A stretch of 64,000 nucleotides of DNA from Streptomyces tirandamycinicus (GCF_003097515.1 NZ_CP029188.1:5343001-5407000); one strand, 5' to 3'; shown: positions 18,822-28,033, numbered from the stretch's first letter. Translations and numbers: made by a program. Notes: generated from the letters alone by a model not told the origin.

Positions 18822-19065
18822 CGTCACTCTCTCCTCGGACCATCGTCGTCGTGGCCGTGCGGGGGGACCGCCCGCCGTCGTGCGGGAACCGCCCTCACCC
18901 CGTGCAGATGCTCGCACCACCGGGAACGCCGCGCGTCACGGCCGCGCCGCTCTCCGCCGGGGGATCCCCCACAGGGAAGGGTGCCCGCTCCGGCACCCTC
19001 CATCCCTGGTGCGGCCATTGCCGTTGCTGCCGCGGGCCCGCCGGGCCCTGCGCGAAGATGGCCGT

Positions 19066-19920
19066 ATGAACCCCATCATCACCGCTACCGAACTCGCCGG
19101 CGAGTCGGCCGGTCCGCGGCCCCCGGTGCTGCTCGACGTCCGCTGGCAGCTCACCCTGGCCAAGGCGGCCGGCGCCGCGCCGTTCGACGGGCGGGCCGCC
19201 TACGCGGCCGGGCACATCCCGGGTGCCGTCTACGTCGACCTCGACTCCGCACTGGCGGGACCACCCGGCCGGGGCGGCCGGCATCCGCTGCCGGACGTGG
19301 AGGTCTTCGGCGCCGCGATGCGCCGTGCGGGAGTGTCGGGCGGCGCCCCCGTCGTGGTGTACGACGGCGGCCAGGGCTGGGCCGCGGCGCGGGCGTGGTG
19401 GCTGCTGCGGTGGGCGGGACATCCGGACGTCCGCTTCCTGGACGGCGGTCTCGATGCGTGGGGCGGTCCGCTGAGTACGGATGTCCCGGCGCCGGAACCG
19501 GGGGACTTCACCCCGGTGCCCGGCGGTCTGCCGCTGCTCGACGCGGACGGCGCGGCCGCCCTCGCCCGGTCCGGGCTGCTGCTGGACGCGCGCGCGGCCG
19601 AGCGCTACCGGGGCGACGTCGAGCCGGTCGACCCGGTCGGCGGGCACATTCCCGGCGCGGTCTCGGCACCGACGACGCAGAACGTCTCCGAGGGAGCCAC
19701 CACGTTCCTGCCCAAGGAGAAACTGTCCGCCCGCTTCAAGCGCCTCGGCGCCGCGGACGCGCCCGAGGTCGGTGTCTACTGCGGTTCCGGCGTCTCCGGC
19801 GCGCACCAGGTCCTGGCCCTGGCGATCGCCGGCATCCCGGCGGCGCTCTATGCGGGCTCCTGGTCGGAGTGGTCCTCCGACCCCGCGCGGCCGGTCGCCA
19901 CGGGCCCCGACCCGCAGTAG
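19066..19920 (+). CDS. Rhodanese-type sulfurtransferase
   Basis: 284 aa with two rhodanese domains. The N-terminal inactive domain is about residues 15-135 (VLLDVRWQL, GHIPGAVYVDLD, VVVYDGGQGWAAARAWW, FLDGGLDAW). The C-terminal catalytic domain is 150-280 (LLDARAAERYRGD, GHIPGAVSAP) with active-site Cys239 in YCGSGVSGAHQ. It transfers sulfane sulfur from thiosulfate or 3-mercaptopyruvate to acceptors; the CGSGVSG-type loop is closer to mercaptopyruvate/thiosulfate enzymes of actinobacteria, but substrate cannot be fixed from sequence. Start is the ATG at 19066. It lies convergent to sepH, as in S. coelicolor. Confidence 0.9.
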   Translation: MNPIITATELAGESAGPRPPVLLDVRWQLTLAKAAGAAPFDGRAAYAAGHIPGAVYVDLDSALAGPPGRGGRHPLPDVEVFGAAMRRAGVSGGAPVVVYDGGQGWAAARAWWLLRWAGHPDVRFLDGGLDAWGGPLSTDVPAPEPGDFTPVPGGLPLLDADGAAALARSGLLLDARAAERYRGDVEPVDPVGGHIPGAVSAPTTQNVSEGATTFLPKEKLSARFKRLGAADAPEVGVYCGSGVSGAHQVLALAIAGIPAALYAGSWSEWSSDPARPVATGPDPQ

Positions 19921-19987
19921 TCCGCAGGGGCCGGTCCGCCGCCGCGGCCCGGGGCGAGGCGGGTGGGGCCGCCGGCCGCGACCGCCG

Positions 19988-20033
19988 CCGCCCCGCGTCA
20001 CGTGGACCAGCCGCCCCGCGTCACGTGGACCAG
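19988..20033. repeat. Perfect 23-bp tandem duplication containing CACGTG
   Basis: Two identical adjacent copies (19988-20010 and 20011-20033) of a unit beginning CCGCCCCGCGTCACGTGGAC. Each contains the palindrome CACGTG. It lies between the convergent sulfurtransferase and sepH genes, so a promoter role is unlikely; it may be a slippage duplication or a paired protein site. Confidence 0.7.
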
Positions 20034-20170
20034 GGGGCGGGCGCCCGGCGGGGGACCCGGCCCGGCGGCCGTTCGCCGGACATCGCGGAGAGCGGGAGTC
20101 GCGCCGGTGCGCCGAAAGACCCGGCACGAACACGCCGGGCGGCGGTTGAGGGAACAGGACCCACCTGCGA

Positions 20171-20190
20171 CCGCCGCTCAACAGCGGCGG
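20171..20190 (-). terminator. Hairpin between sulfurtransferase and sepH
   Basis: 8-bp stem CCGCCGCT/AGCGGCGG with a CAAC loop, ~36 bp past the sepH stop. Position between convergent genes suggests a bidirectional terminator. Confidence 0.5.
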
Positions 20191-20226
20191 CCCGGTGGGA
20201 ATCTCCCGCTTTCACGAGGGAGAGCG

Positions 20227-21261
20227 TCAATCCTGCTTCTTCCGGCGGGTGCCGAACACGATCTCGTCCCAGCTCGGCACCGCGGCGCGGCGCCCCGGCC
20301 GGACGCCGTCGGCCTCGGCCTGGCGGTCCGTGGTGCCGGTGAGGCGGTCGCGGTGGCCACTGACCGCCCGCGGCATCAGGACGTCCGCGTACGCCGAGCC
20401 GGCGCCGGCGGAGGCCGCGGGGGCGGGGGGCTCCTCGGCCTCGGGCTCCTGGACGGGTTCGGCGGCGGGTCCGTCCGGGGCGGACCGGTCCGGCACGACG
20501 AGGTCGCCCCGGAAGCTGGGCACCGCCTCCAGCAGGCTGGTCAGCGAGTCGCGTTCGGTCTCGTCGGCGTCTGCCGCCGCCGGGAGCTGTGCGGGACGGT
20601 CCGGGGCGCGGTCGAGCGGCCGGTCCCGGGGGAGGCGGGCGATGCGCGGCACGAACGGGAAGCTCGGCTCGTGGGCGACGCCGATCGCGTCGTCGGTCTC
20701 CCCGATCAGCGCCCGGGCCTCGTCGTCGGCGGCCTGGACGAGACGGCGCGGCGGGTCGTACGTCCAGCTCGCCGAGTGCGGCTCTCCCGCCACCCGGTAC
20801 ACCAGCAGCACTTCCCAGGTGCCGTCGTCCCGGCGCCAGGAGTCCCACTGGACGGTGTCCTTCTCGGCGCCCCGCAGCAGCAGACGCTCCTGGACGGCCT
20901 CGCCGAGCTGCGGCCCGGTGTTCTCCCCTGGGCGCCGGACGGGTGTCTTGCGCGCACGCTCCGCCATGAACGCGCGCTCCGCGAGGACGGGCCCCTCGAA
21001 CCGGCGCACCCGTTCCACGGGGATGCCGGCGAGCTGGGCGACCTCCTCCGCGGAGGCGCCTGCTCGTATACGCGCCTGGATGTCGCGGGGGCGGAGGTGG
21101 CTCTCGACCTCGATCTCGATCTGGCCGAGGCGCGCGCGGTCGTTGCGGACGGCGGCGCGCAGCCGTTCGTCAATCGGAAGCGTGTACTCCGTGCTGTCCG
21201 CAGCCTTCAGCACCAGTCGTGTGCCGTCGTTCGAGACGGCCACGACACGCAGTTCGGGCAT
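20227..21261 (-). CDS. sepH: Cell-division protein SepH (DUF3071)
   Basis: 344 aa. The N-terminal DUF3071 domain starts PELRVVAVSNDGTRLVLKA and contains a helix-turn-helix-like segment (ASAEEVAQLAGIPVERVRRFEGPVLAER). A central SWTYDPPRRLV motif follows, then a long Pro/Ala/Glu-rich disordered region and a conserved basic tail (PSWDEIVFGTRRKK). In Streptomyces SepH binds FtsZ and promotes filament assembly at division septa in the cytoplasm. Start 21261 is preceded by GGGAGG; an upstream reading adds 29 non-conserved residues. The gene order next to a sulfurtransferase matches S. coelicolor. Confidence 0.93.
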   Translation of the reverse strand: MPELRVVAVSNDGTRLVLKAADSTEYTLPIDERLRAAVRNDRARLGQIEIEVESHLRPRDIQARIRAGASAEEVAQLAGIPVERVRRFEGPVLAERAFMAERARKTPVRRPGENTGPQLGEAVQERLLLRGAEKDTVQWDSWRRDDGTWEVLLVYRVAGEPHSASWTYDPPRRLVQAADDEARALIGETDDAIGVAHEPSFPFVPRIARLPRDRPLDRAPDRPAQLPAAADADETERDSLTSLLEAVPSFRGDLVVPDRSAPDGPAAEPVQEPEAEEPPAPAASAGAGSAYADVLMPRAVSGHRDRLTGTTDRQAEADGVRPGRRAAVPSWDEIVFGTRRKKQD

Positions 21262-21729
21262 GGGGACCTCCCGGGTGGTGCCTGCCGACGTCACGTGCGT
21301 CGCTGCTTCCGCTAGTCGAGTGTGGCCTGCCCGGGTGCAGCCTGCCACAACCTTGCCGAGTTGCCCGGCGTGTCGGGCATGGGCCCTGGACCGCCGTTAT
21401 GGCACGGTTACCTGTCTGCCACGCAGGGTGACGAGTGCCGCCACCCGGTACAGCAGGCGCCCGTGCGGTGCCACGGCGCCGCCGGTTCGAGTGCCGCTTT
21501 CGGCCCCCTGTTCCCGGGGCCGTGCACCCGTGAGAGAGACCGGACCCAGGGCTCGTCACAGTACTCCATTCGGGCCATCGGGGTGGACCGGCGCGCCGCC
21601 GAACTTGTCGCGGAGACGGCAAGTTCCGTTCCCCTACCCCGGATTCGGGGGTGGCAAGCTTCACAGAATCCACTGAACCGGAACCGTTCGATTCGCCTAT
21701 ATGTCCCTTCCTGGTGCACGGTGGGACAG
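21262..21729. other. Divergent promoter region of sepH
   Basis: About 468 bp between sepH and a divergent membrane-protein gene. The part near 21640-21720 is unusually AT-rich for the window and is the likely promoter zone, but no specific -35/-10 or operator could be supported. Confidence 0.4.
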
Positions 21730-22635
21730 ATGGGTGAGCAGAGGCCGGAGATGCATCACACAAGGGACGACGGCACGACGGAGCGGAAGGAAAGGCGACT
21801 GGACCTGAGCGTTCCGCAGGTCGCGGGCAGTGCGCTCGCGGCGGTCGCGGCGGCGGTCCTCGCCTCCCGAATCGGCGTCTACGGAACGATCCTGGGCGCC
21901 GGGGTGGTGAGTGTGGTGGCCACCTGCGGGGGCTCCCTCTTCCAGCACCTGTTCCGGCGAACCGGCGAACAGATTCGCGATGCCACCCGGTACGCCCGGC
22001 CCAACGGCATGCGGCCGCCGGGCGGTTCCCCGGAGGCGGGGCCTCCGGCGTTCGGCGAGCCGCCCGGCCACGGGGAGTTCGGCGAGCCGACCACCCATGG
22101 CACCCGGGTGCGCGGCCGGAGGCGGTCCGCGCTCGCCGCGGTCGTCGTCTTCGTCCTCGCGATGGCCGGCATCACCGGTTACGAGCTCGCCTCCGGCCGC
22201 GACCTCAGCGGTGGGCGGGGCACCACCGTGGGTACGGCCGTGCGCGGCGGGGGCGGCGGCGCCGCAGACGGCGGGTCCCCTTCGCCCTCGTCTCCGGTGC
22301 GCGACGGGGGTGCGGAGCGGCACGCGCACGGGGACGGAGGGCAGGACGGCGGTTCCGAGGAAGGCGGTGGCCGGGGCGGCCCCAGCGGCCCGGCGGGCGA
22401 CCACAACTCCGGCACCGAATCCGGCTCGGACTCGGACTCGGGTTCGGGCGACGATCCGGGCCCGGGCGACGATCCGGGCGGCGGCGACGCGGACCTGCCG
22501 GCCCCCGGGCCGTCCGGGTCCACCGGTGCACAGAGCCCGGCGGCGCCGGACCCGACGTCCTCCGCGCCGGGGCCGTCCGCGCCGGACGCTCCTTCGGGGC
22601 AGCAGCCCGGGCCGGATGCCGGCGCCGGGCCGTAG
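21730..22635 (+). CDS. Membrane-anchored protein with Gly/Ser/Pro-rich extracellular tail
   Basis: About 301 aa (ATG at 21730; a second ATG at 21751 is equally possible). There are two hydrophobic segments, about residues 34-62 (VAAAVLASRIGVYGTILGAGVV) and 135-155 (LAAVVVFVLAMAGITGYEL). They are separated by a basic/proline-rich linker and followed by a ~145-residue low-complexity tail of Gly, Ser, Asp and Pro. No enzymatic motif. Such proteins sit beside sepH in streptomycetes and may be envelope-associated; function unknown. The tail (DSDSGSGDDPGPGDDPG) would be strongly acidic and disordered. Confidence 0.75.
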   Translation: MGEQRPEMHHTRDDGTTERKERRLDLSVPQVAGSALAAVAAAVLASRIGVYGTILGAGVVSVVATCGGSLFQHLFRRTGEQIRDATRYARPNGMRPPGGSPEAGPPAFGEPPGHGEFGEPTTHGTRVRGRRRSALAAVVVFVLAMAGITGYELASGRDLSGGRGTTVGTAVRGGGGGAADGGSPSPSSPVRDGGAERHAHGDGGQDGGSEEGGGRGGPSGPAGDHNSGTESGSDSDSGSGDDPGPGDDPGGGDADLPAPGPSGSTGAQSPAAPDPTSSAPGPSAPDAPSGQQPGPDAGAGP

Positions 22636-22674
22636 TCGGCCGAGGGCGGTCCCGCGCTCCCCGGCCGGCCGGCC

Positions 22675-24006
22675 TCAGGCTCCCAGCACCCGTCGCAGAT
22701 GGTCGTTGCCGAACAGCCGGCCGGGGTCCAGCCGGTCGCGCAGCGCCAGGAACTCGCCGAAGCGCGGGTAGACGCCGTCGAGGTACTCCGCGTCCCGCGT
22801 GTGGATCTTGCCCCAGTGCGGCCGGCCGCCGTACCCGGTCATGATCCGCTCCACCGCGGTGAAGTACGAACGGTAGGGCGTGCCCTTGTACATGTGCACG
22901 GCGATGTACGCGCTCTCCCGCCCGGACGCGGTGGACAGCGTGATGTCGTCGGCGGGCGCCGTCCGCACCTCCACCGGGAAGCTGATGCGCAGCGGCGAAC
23001 GGTCGACCATCGCCTTCAGCTCGCGCAGTGCCGCGACGGCGGCCTCTCTAGGAAGCGCGTACTCCATCTCGACGAAGCGGACCCTGCGGGGACTTGTGAA
23101 GACCTTGTAAGGAATGTCCGTGTAGGTGCGGGCGGACAGTGCGCGGCTGGAGACCCGCGCGATCGCCGGTATCGCGGCCGGCACCGCACGCCCGACGGAA
23201 TTGGCCACCTGGAACAGCCCGTTGGACAGCAGCTCGTCCGTGATCCACCCGCTGACCGCCCCGGGAGGGGCGGCGGGGCCGGCACTGCGGTTGTTGCGCT
23301 TGGTGTTGCAGTTGCCCGTGTGGGGGAACCAGTAGAACTCGAAGTGCTCGTTCTCCGCGTGCAGCTCGTCGAACTCCGATGTCACCCGGTCGAAGGACAT
23401 CGGCTCCTCGCGGGCCGACAGCAGGAACAGCGGCTCCACGGCGAAGGTGATCGCGCTGATCACCCCCAGGGCGCCGAGCCCGACCCTGGCGGCGGCGAAG
23501 ATCTCCCGCTCCTGGTCGGTGCCCTTCTCCGAGACGGTCAGCACCGAACCGTCCGCCGTGATCAGCTCAAGCCCCCTGATCTGCGCCGCGATCGAGGCCG
23601 AGTCGCGGCCGGTGCCGTGCGTCCCGGTGCTCGTGGCGCCCGCGACCGTCTGCGCCATGATGTCGCCCATGTTGGCGAGCGACAGGTCCTCCCGGGCGAG
23701 CGCCGCGTTGAGCCGCTTCAGCGGAGTACCGGCCTCGACGGTCACCGTCATCGCCGTACGGTCGATCTCCCGGATGCCGGTGAGGAGATCGGGCCGGATC
23801 AGCACGCCGTCGGTGGCGGCGATCGCGGTGAACGAGTGGCCGGTGCCGACCGTCTTCACCCGAAGGCCGTCCTCCGCGGCGCGGCGCACGGCCTCGGCCA
23901 GTTCCGCGGCGGAGGCCGGAGTGACCTCCCGCGCCGGACGGGCGGCGACCGTGCCCGCCCAGTTACGCCACGCGTTCCCCCTCGTGGTCCCGGATGTGCT
24001 CGTCAT
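22675..24006 (-). CDS. D-arabinono-1,4-lactone oxidase / FAD-linked sugar-lactone oxidase
   Basis: 443 aa. The N-terminal FAD_binding_4 (PCMH) domain spans about residues 15-180, with VKTVGTGHSFTAIAATDG and GATSTGTHGTG around the flavin site. A C-terminal ALO domain has FEFYWFPHTG, AYIAVHMYKG and GRPHWGKIHTR. The last is the typical ALO signature holding catalytic Glu/Arg-region residues; the usual HxxGxxH-type His that would bind FAD covalently appears as GHS. It oxidises sugar lactones or alditols to keto products. The start at 24006 has GGGAGGGG upstream and overlaps the end of the MFS gene by 44 bp, so the two are an operon. Exact substrate uncertain. Confidence 0.87.
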   Translation of the reverse strand: MTSTSGTTRGNAWRNWAGTVAARPAREVTPASAAELAEAVRRAAEDGLRVKTVGTGHSFTAIAATDGVLIRPDLLTGIREIDRTAMTVTVEAGTPLKRLNAALAREDLSLANMGDIMAQTVAGATSTGTHGTGRDSASIAAQIRGLELITADGSVLTVSEKGTDQEREIFAAARVGLGALGVISAITFAVEPLFLLSAREEPMSFDRVTSEFDELHAENEHFEFYWFPHTGNCNTKRNNRSAGPAAPPGAVSGWITDELLSNGLFQVANSVGRAVPAAIPAIARVSSRALSARTYTDIPYKVFTSPRRVRFVEMEYALPREAAVAALRELKAMVDRSPLRISFPVEVRTAPADDITLSTASGRESAYIAVHMYKGTPYRSYFTAVERIMTGYGGRPHWGKIHTRDAEYLDGVYPRFGEFLALRDRLDPGRLFGNDHLRRVLGA

Positions 24007-25207
24007 CCCGCCCCTCCCGCGTCGGCACCGGCCTGCGCAGCCGGCGGTACCCCAGGAACGCGACCGCGACCGCGAGCACTCCCGCCGTCGCGGGCACCGC
24101 GTACGCGGCACCGGCCCCGTACTCGTCCACCGCCCATCCTGAGGCCGACAAGCCGAGCGAGACGCCGACCGCGAGCCCGGTACCGGTCCAGGTCATGCCC
24201 TCGGTCAGCTTGGTGCGCGGTACGTGCGCTTCGACGAGGGCCATGGTCGTCACCATGGTGGGCGCGATGGCCAGGCCCGCGACAAAGAGCGCCACGGCCA
24301 GGACCGCCAGATTCCCGGCCAGTTGGAGGGGGATCATACTCACGGCCATCGCGCACACGCCCAGTACCCATCTGCGCGCGGGCTCACCCTTCAGGTGCAG
24401 CAGCCCGAAGACCGCTCCGGCGAGGCAGGATCCCAGCGCGTACACCGCCAGGACCAGACTGGCCGCGGCCTTGCTGCCCTGCTCCTCGGCGAAGGCGACC
24501 GTGACCACGTCGACGGAGCCGAAGACGGCACCCGTCGCGACGAACGTCAGGGCCAGTACCCGCAGTCCCGGGGAGCGCAGCGCGGAACCGCCGCTGCCGG
24601 ACGTGCGCGGATGCGGCGCGGGCTCGGTCGCCCGCTGCGCGGTGAGCCAGAGGACGCCGACCACCAGGAAGGCGGTGGCCAGCAGCGGGCCCGCCTCGGG
24701 GAACCAGACCGTCGACAGCCCGATGGAGACGATCGGCCCGACGATGAAGCACACCTCGTCGACGATCGACTCGAGGGCGTACGCGGTGTGCAGTTGACGG
24801 GGCGAGCCGTGGTAGATCGCCGCCCAGCGGGCCCGGGTCATCGCGCCGACCGCCGGAATGCAGCCCGCGCAGGCGGTGAACGCGAAGAGCATCCAGTGCG
24901 GAGCCCCCTGCCGGACGCTGACCAGCAGTCCCGCCACCGCGGCGACCGAGATCAGCAGCGCCGGGCGCAGCACCCTGCGCTGGCCGTGCCGGTCGACCAG
25001 CCGGGACACCTGGGGGCCGAGCACCGCCGCCGACAGCGCCAGGGTGGCGGAGAGCCAGCCGGCGAGGGTGTAGCGCCCCGTGACGTGGGAGACCATCGCC
25101 ACGATGCCGACGCCCATCATGGACAGCGGCATGCGCCCGAGGAAGCCTGCGGCGGAGAACGCCAGGGTGCCGGGGGCCGCGAATATGGCGCGGTAGGGAC
25201 TGGGCAA
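23963..25207 (-). CDS. MFS transporter (12 TM)
   Basis: 414 aa with about twelve hydrophobic segments. A DRHGQRRVL loop between TM2 and TM3 is the MFS G-x-x-x-D/R-x-G-R-R motif. The start is TTG at 25207, supported by GGAG eight bases upstream; no ATG occurs for ~80 nt. It overlaps the lactone oxidase start by 44 bp. It is divergent from ferrochelatase. Substrate cannot be inferred; similar proteins are annotated as drug or metabolite exporters. Confidence 0.85.
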   Translation of the reverse strand: MPSPYRAIFAAPGTLAFSAAGFLGRMPLSMMGVGIVAMVSHVTGRYTLAGWLSATLALSAAVLGPQVSRLVDRHGQRRVLRPALLISVAAVAGLLVSVRQGAPHWMLFAFTACAGCIPAVGAMTRARWAAIYHGSPRQLHTAYALESIVDEVCFIVGPIVSIGLSTVWFPEAGPLLATAFLVVGVLWLTAQRATEPAPHPRTSGSGGSALRSPGLRVLALTFVATGAVFGSVDVVTVAFAEEQGSKAAASLVLAVYALGSCLAGAVFGLLHLKGEPARRWVLGVCAMAVSMIPLQLAGNLAVLAVALFVAGLAIAPTMVTTMALVEAHVPRTKLTEGMTWTGTGLAVGVSLGLSASGWAVDEYGAGAAYAVPATAGVLAVAVAFLGYRRLRRPVPTREGRDDEHIRDHEGERVA

Positions 25208-25224
25208 GAGGGCGCTCCGTAAGG

Positions 25225-25275
25225 GATGTGAGTGGCCGGTACAGCTTACTGGTGAGGCAACCCTTACTCCAGTGC
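25225..25275. promoter_or_regulatory. Possible iron-box-like site between MFS and ferrochelatase genes
   Basis: A TTACTGGTGAGGCAACCCTT stretch near 25246 loosely resembles the DtxR/IdeR-family (DmdR) operator pattern TTAGGTTAGGCTAACC. Match is partial and only suggestive; heme and iron genes are plausible targets. Confidence 0.2.
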
Positions 25276-25314
25276 CGTTTTCCCGCTGTCCGAGGCTGGT
25301 GGGAGGATCACACC

Positions 25315-26457
25315 ATGGCCGAACAGCACGCTCCCGCCCCCCGTGACCCCGCCCCCTACGACGCCCTGCTGCTGCTCTCCTTCGGCGGCCCCGAGGGACC
25401 GGACGACGTGGTCCCGTTCCTGGAGAACGTGACGCGTGGCCGCGGCATCCCCAAGGAACGCCTGAAGGAAGTCGGTCAGCACTACTTCCTCTTCGGCGGG
25501 GTCAGCCCGATCAACGCCCAGAACCGGGCGCTGCTGGACGCGCTGCGCAAGGACTTCGCGGGCGCCGGGCTCGACCTGCCGGTCTACTGGGGCAACCGGA
25601 ACTGGGCGCCGTACCTGACCGACACCCTCCGGGAGATGGTCCTGGACGGGCGCCGCCGGGTGGCGGTGCTCGCCACCAGCGCGTACGCCTCCTACTCGGG
25701 CTGCCGCCAGTACCGGGAGAACCTCGCGGACGCGCTCTCCGCGCTGGAGGCCGAGGGGCTTCCGCTGCCGCGTGTCGACAAGCTGAGGCACTACTTCAAC
25801 CACCCGGGCTTCATCGGCCCGATGGTGGAGGGCGTGCTCGCCTCGCTCGCCGACCTGCCCGAGGACGTGCGGGCCGACGCGCATCTGGCGTTCACCACCC
25901 ACTCCATCCCGGACGCGGCGGCGGACGGTTCGGGCCCGGTCGCCGAGCACGGCCGGGGCGGCGCGTACGTGAAGCAGCACCTCGACGTGGCGCGGGTGAT
26001 CGTGGACGCGGTCCGCGAGGAGACCGGCGTCGCCCACCCGTGGCGGCTCGTGTACCAGTCGCGCAGCGGCGCCCCGCACATCCCCTGGCTGGAGCCGGAC
26101 ATCTGCGACCACCTGGAGGAGCTGCACGGCGAGGGGGTGCCGGCGGCCGTGATGGTGCCGATCGGCTTCGTCTCGGACCACATGGAGGTCCTGTACGACC
26201 TGGACACCGAGGCCACCGCCAAGGCGGCGGAGCTGGGGCTGCCGGTCCGCCGGTCGGCGACCGTCGGTGCGGACCCGCGCTTCGCCGCCGCGATCCGCGA
26301 CCTGCTGCTGGAGCGTGCGGCGGCCGAGCGGGGGAAGGCGGTGGAGCGGTGTGCGCTCGGCGAGCTGGGGCCGTCCCACGACCTGTGCCCGATCGGATGC
26401 TGCCCCGCCAGGTCCGAGCGCCCCGCGGCGGCCGGCGCGGACAGCCCGTACGCCTGA
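25315..26457 (+). CDS. hemH: Ferrochelatase (coproporphyrin type)
   Basis: 380 aa. Family motifs are LLLSFGGPEGPDDV near the N-terminus, YWGNRNWAPYL, the FTTHSIP catalytic His region, and YQSRSGAPHIPWLEPD. A C-terminal cysteine group (CALGELGPSHDLCPIGCC) would bind the [2Fe-2S] cluster known in actinobacterial enzymes. In this phylum the enzyme inserts iron into coproporphyrin III in the coproporphyrin-dependent heme pathway (also named CpfC). ATG at 25315 follows GGGAGG. Divergent from the MFS gene, and followed by inositol monophosphatase. Confidence 0.93.
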   Translation: MAEQHAPAPRDPAPYDALLLLSFGGPEGPDDVVPFLENVTRGRGIPKERLKEVGQHYFLFGGVSPINAQNRALLDALRKDFAGAGLDLPVYWGNRNWAPYLTDTLREMVLDGRRRVAVLATSAYASYSGCRQYRENLADALSALEAEGLPLPRVDKLRHYFNHPGFIGPMVEGVLASLADLPEDVRADAHLAFTTHSIPDAAADGSGPVAEHGRGGAYVKQHLDVARVIVDAVREETGVAHPWRLVYQSRSGAPHIPWLEPDICDHLEELHGEGVPAAVMVPIGFVSDHMEVLYDLDTEATAKAAELGLPVRRSATVGADPRFAAAIRDLLLERAAAERGKAVERCALGELGPSHDLCPIGCCPARSERPAAAGADSPYA

Positions 26458-26681
26458 CCGGCACGCGGGCGCCCGACCGGCGCGCGGGCGTACGCCGACG
26501 GGTCGACGGCACATGAGGGCCGCCCGGCGCGGGCCGCCCGCGCATCGACGTCCGGGTGCGGAGGCCCGCCCGCGGACGGCCCGCCCGACGACGGCCCGCC
26601 CGACGACGGAACAGGGACGCGCGCCGCGGTCGCGGCACGCGTCCCGGTACACGACACAGCCACGCACCTGGGAGCCACTCC

Positions 26682-27506
26682 GTGACCGACCCCCTGCCCG
26701 ACTCCCTGTCCGACCCCCTGCTCGACGAGCTGCTGTCCCTGGCGCTGGAGGCCGCGCGCAGGGCGGGTGAGCTGCTGCGGGACGGCAGACCCGACGACCT
26801 CGCCGTGGCCGCGACCAAGTCCAGCCCGATCGACGTCGTGACCGAGATGGACATCGCCGCGGAGAGGCTGATCACCGGATTTCTCGCCGACGCCCGGCCC
26901 GACGACGGCTTCCTCGGCGAGGAGGGCGCGTCCGCGGCGGGCACGAGCGGCGTCCGCTGGATCGTGGACCCGCTCGACGGCACCGTGAACTACCTCTACG
27001 GCCTGCCGACGTGGGCCGTCTCCATCGCGGCCGAGCGGGACGGCGAGACCGTCGCCGGCGTCGTCGAGGTGCCGATGCGCGGCGAGACGTACCGGGCCGT
27101 GCGCGGTGGCGGCGCCTTCTGCGGCGACCGCCGGCTGCGCTGCCGGCCCGCCCCGCCGCTGGACCAGGCACTGGTCTCCACCGGTTTCAACTACGTGGAG
27201 CCGGTGCGCCGCCACCAGGCGGAAGTGGCCCGGCGGCTGATCCCGCAGCTCCGCGACATCCGGCGCGGCGGCTCCGCCGCGGTGGACCTGTGCGACGTCG
27301 CCGCCGGCCGTCTGGACGGCTACTACGAGCGCGGCCTCCACCCCTGGGACCTCGCGGCCGGGGACCTCATCGCCCGCGAGGCGGGAGCCCTGACCGGGTC
27401 ACGCCCGGGCCGGCCGCCGTCCGGGGACCTGGCCGTCGCGGCGTCCCCCGGCGTCTTCACGCCCCTCCAGCGCCTGCTCGACGACCTGGGCGCCTGGCAC
27501 GACTGA
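26682..27506 (+). CDS. suhB: Inositol monophosphatase family protein
   Basis: 274 aa. Metal- and substrate-binding motifs of the IMPase fold are present: SPIDVVTEMDIAAE (residues ~48-61), GEEG, WIVDPLDGTVNYLYGLP (the DPxDGTxN signature) and HPWDLAAGDLIAREAG near the C-terminus. It hydrolyses inositol or related sugar phosphates, feeding inositol lipid/mycothiol synthesis. GTG start at 26682 is preceded by GGGAG. Synteny with M. tuberculosis Rv2701c (suhB) supports the name. The 224 bp upstream are Arg/Pro-coding in all frames with GACGACGGCCCGCC repeats and no gene. Confidence 0.88.
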   Translation: MTDPLPDSLSDPLLDELLSLALEAARRAGELLRDGRPDDLAVAATKSSPIDVVTEMDIAAERLITGFLADARPDDGFLGEEGASAAGTSGVRWIVDPLDGTVNYLYGLPTWAVSIAAERDGETVAGVVEVPMRGETYRAVRGGGAFCGDRRLRCRPAPPLDQALVSTGFNYVEPVRRHQAEVARRLIPQLRDIRRGGSAAVDLCDVAAGRLDGYYERGLHPWDLAAGDLIAREAGALTGSRPGRPPSGDLAVAASPGVFTPLQRLLDDLGAWHD

Positions 27507-27575
27507 GCCACCAGCACACCCGCACACCCGCTGGGCCGCTGCCCGGCGCGACCGCACGGTCCCCCGTACGTGCGT

Positions 27576-27612
27576 GAGGGGCCCGGCGCCGCCGGACGGC
27601 ACCGGGCCCCTC
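27576..27612. terminator. Bidirectional hairpin terminator
   Basis: 11-bp perfect stem GAGGGGCCCGG/CCGGGCCCCTC with a 15-nt loop, placed between the convergent inositol monophosphatase and small-protein genes. Confidence 0.7.
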
Positions 27613-27621
27613 GCCGGCCGG

Positions 27622-27795
27622 TCAGACGCCGACGGCGCCGACCTTGACGCCGTGCTCCGCCGCGAGACGGTGCAGGTCCTCGAGCTCGGCCTGCTCGACC
27701 TCCGCCAGGAAGTCGTCGCCGTCCTCGCGGGCCCGCGTGAGGTCGGTCTCCGTGGTCTTGATGCGCTGCAGAAGACCTGCGGTGAATGCGTCCAT
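27622..27795 (-). CDS. Small conserved helical protein (57 aa)
   Basis: 57 aa, amphipathic and mostly helical (RIKTTETDLTRAREDGDDFL, AEVEQAELEDLHRLAAEHG), probably a short coiled coil. No known domain. ATG at 27795 has CGAGGGGG upstream. Small genes like this lie next to cutRS in streptomycetes; the function is unknown. A much longer overlapping frame on the same strand is Arg-rich and was rejected. Confidence 0.65.
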   Translation of the reverse strand: MDAFTAGLLQRIKTTETDLTRAREDGDDFLAEVEQAELEDLHRLAAEHGVKVGAVGV

Positions 27796-27868
27796 GGTTG
27801 CGCCCCCTCGTCGTGGGTCGGTGGCGGGTGGTGGATCACGCGCACCCTCTGGGGACAGAGAGACGGGG

Positions 27869-27882
27869 TGTGGCATGCCACA
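27869..27882. promoter_or_regulatory. 14-bp perfect palindrome, candidate operator
   Basis: TGTGGCATGCCACA, 74 bp upstream of the small-protein start and in the cutR upstream region. Dimeric regulator site is a possibility; no regulator can be named. Confidence 0.4.
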
Positions 27883-28021
27883 TACACGGCGTGATCGCGG
27901 GGTGTGCACTCGTCCTCCCCAAGGCCACCCCGGGGGAAACCTCAACTCCATCGGGTATCCCGTGAATTCCCGGTGCACTCCTGGTGCCGCCGGGGTGCGC
28001 CTTCTCCGTCTTACAGCCGGT

Positions 28022-28033
28022 TTACGCGCGTAA
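28022..28033. promoter_or_regulatory. 12-bp palindrome upstream of cutR
   Basis: TTACGCGCGTAA, about 110 bp before the cutR start. Preceded by TTACAGCCGG. Candidate autoregulatory site for CutR or another regulator. Confidence 0.35.
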
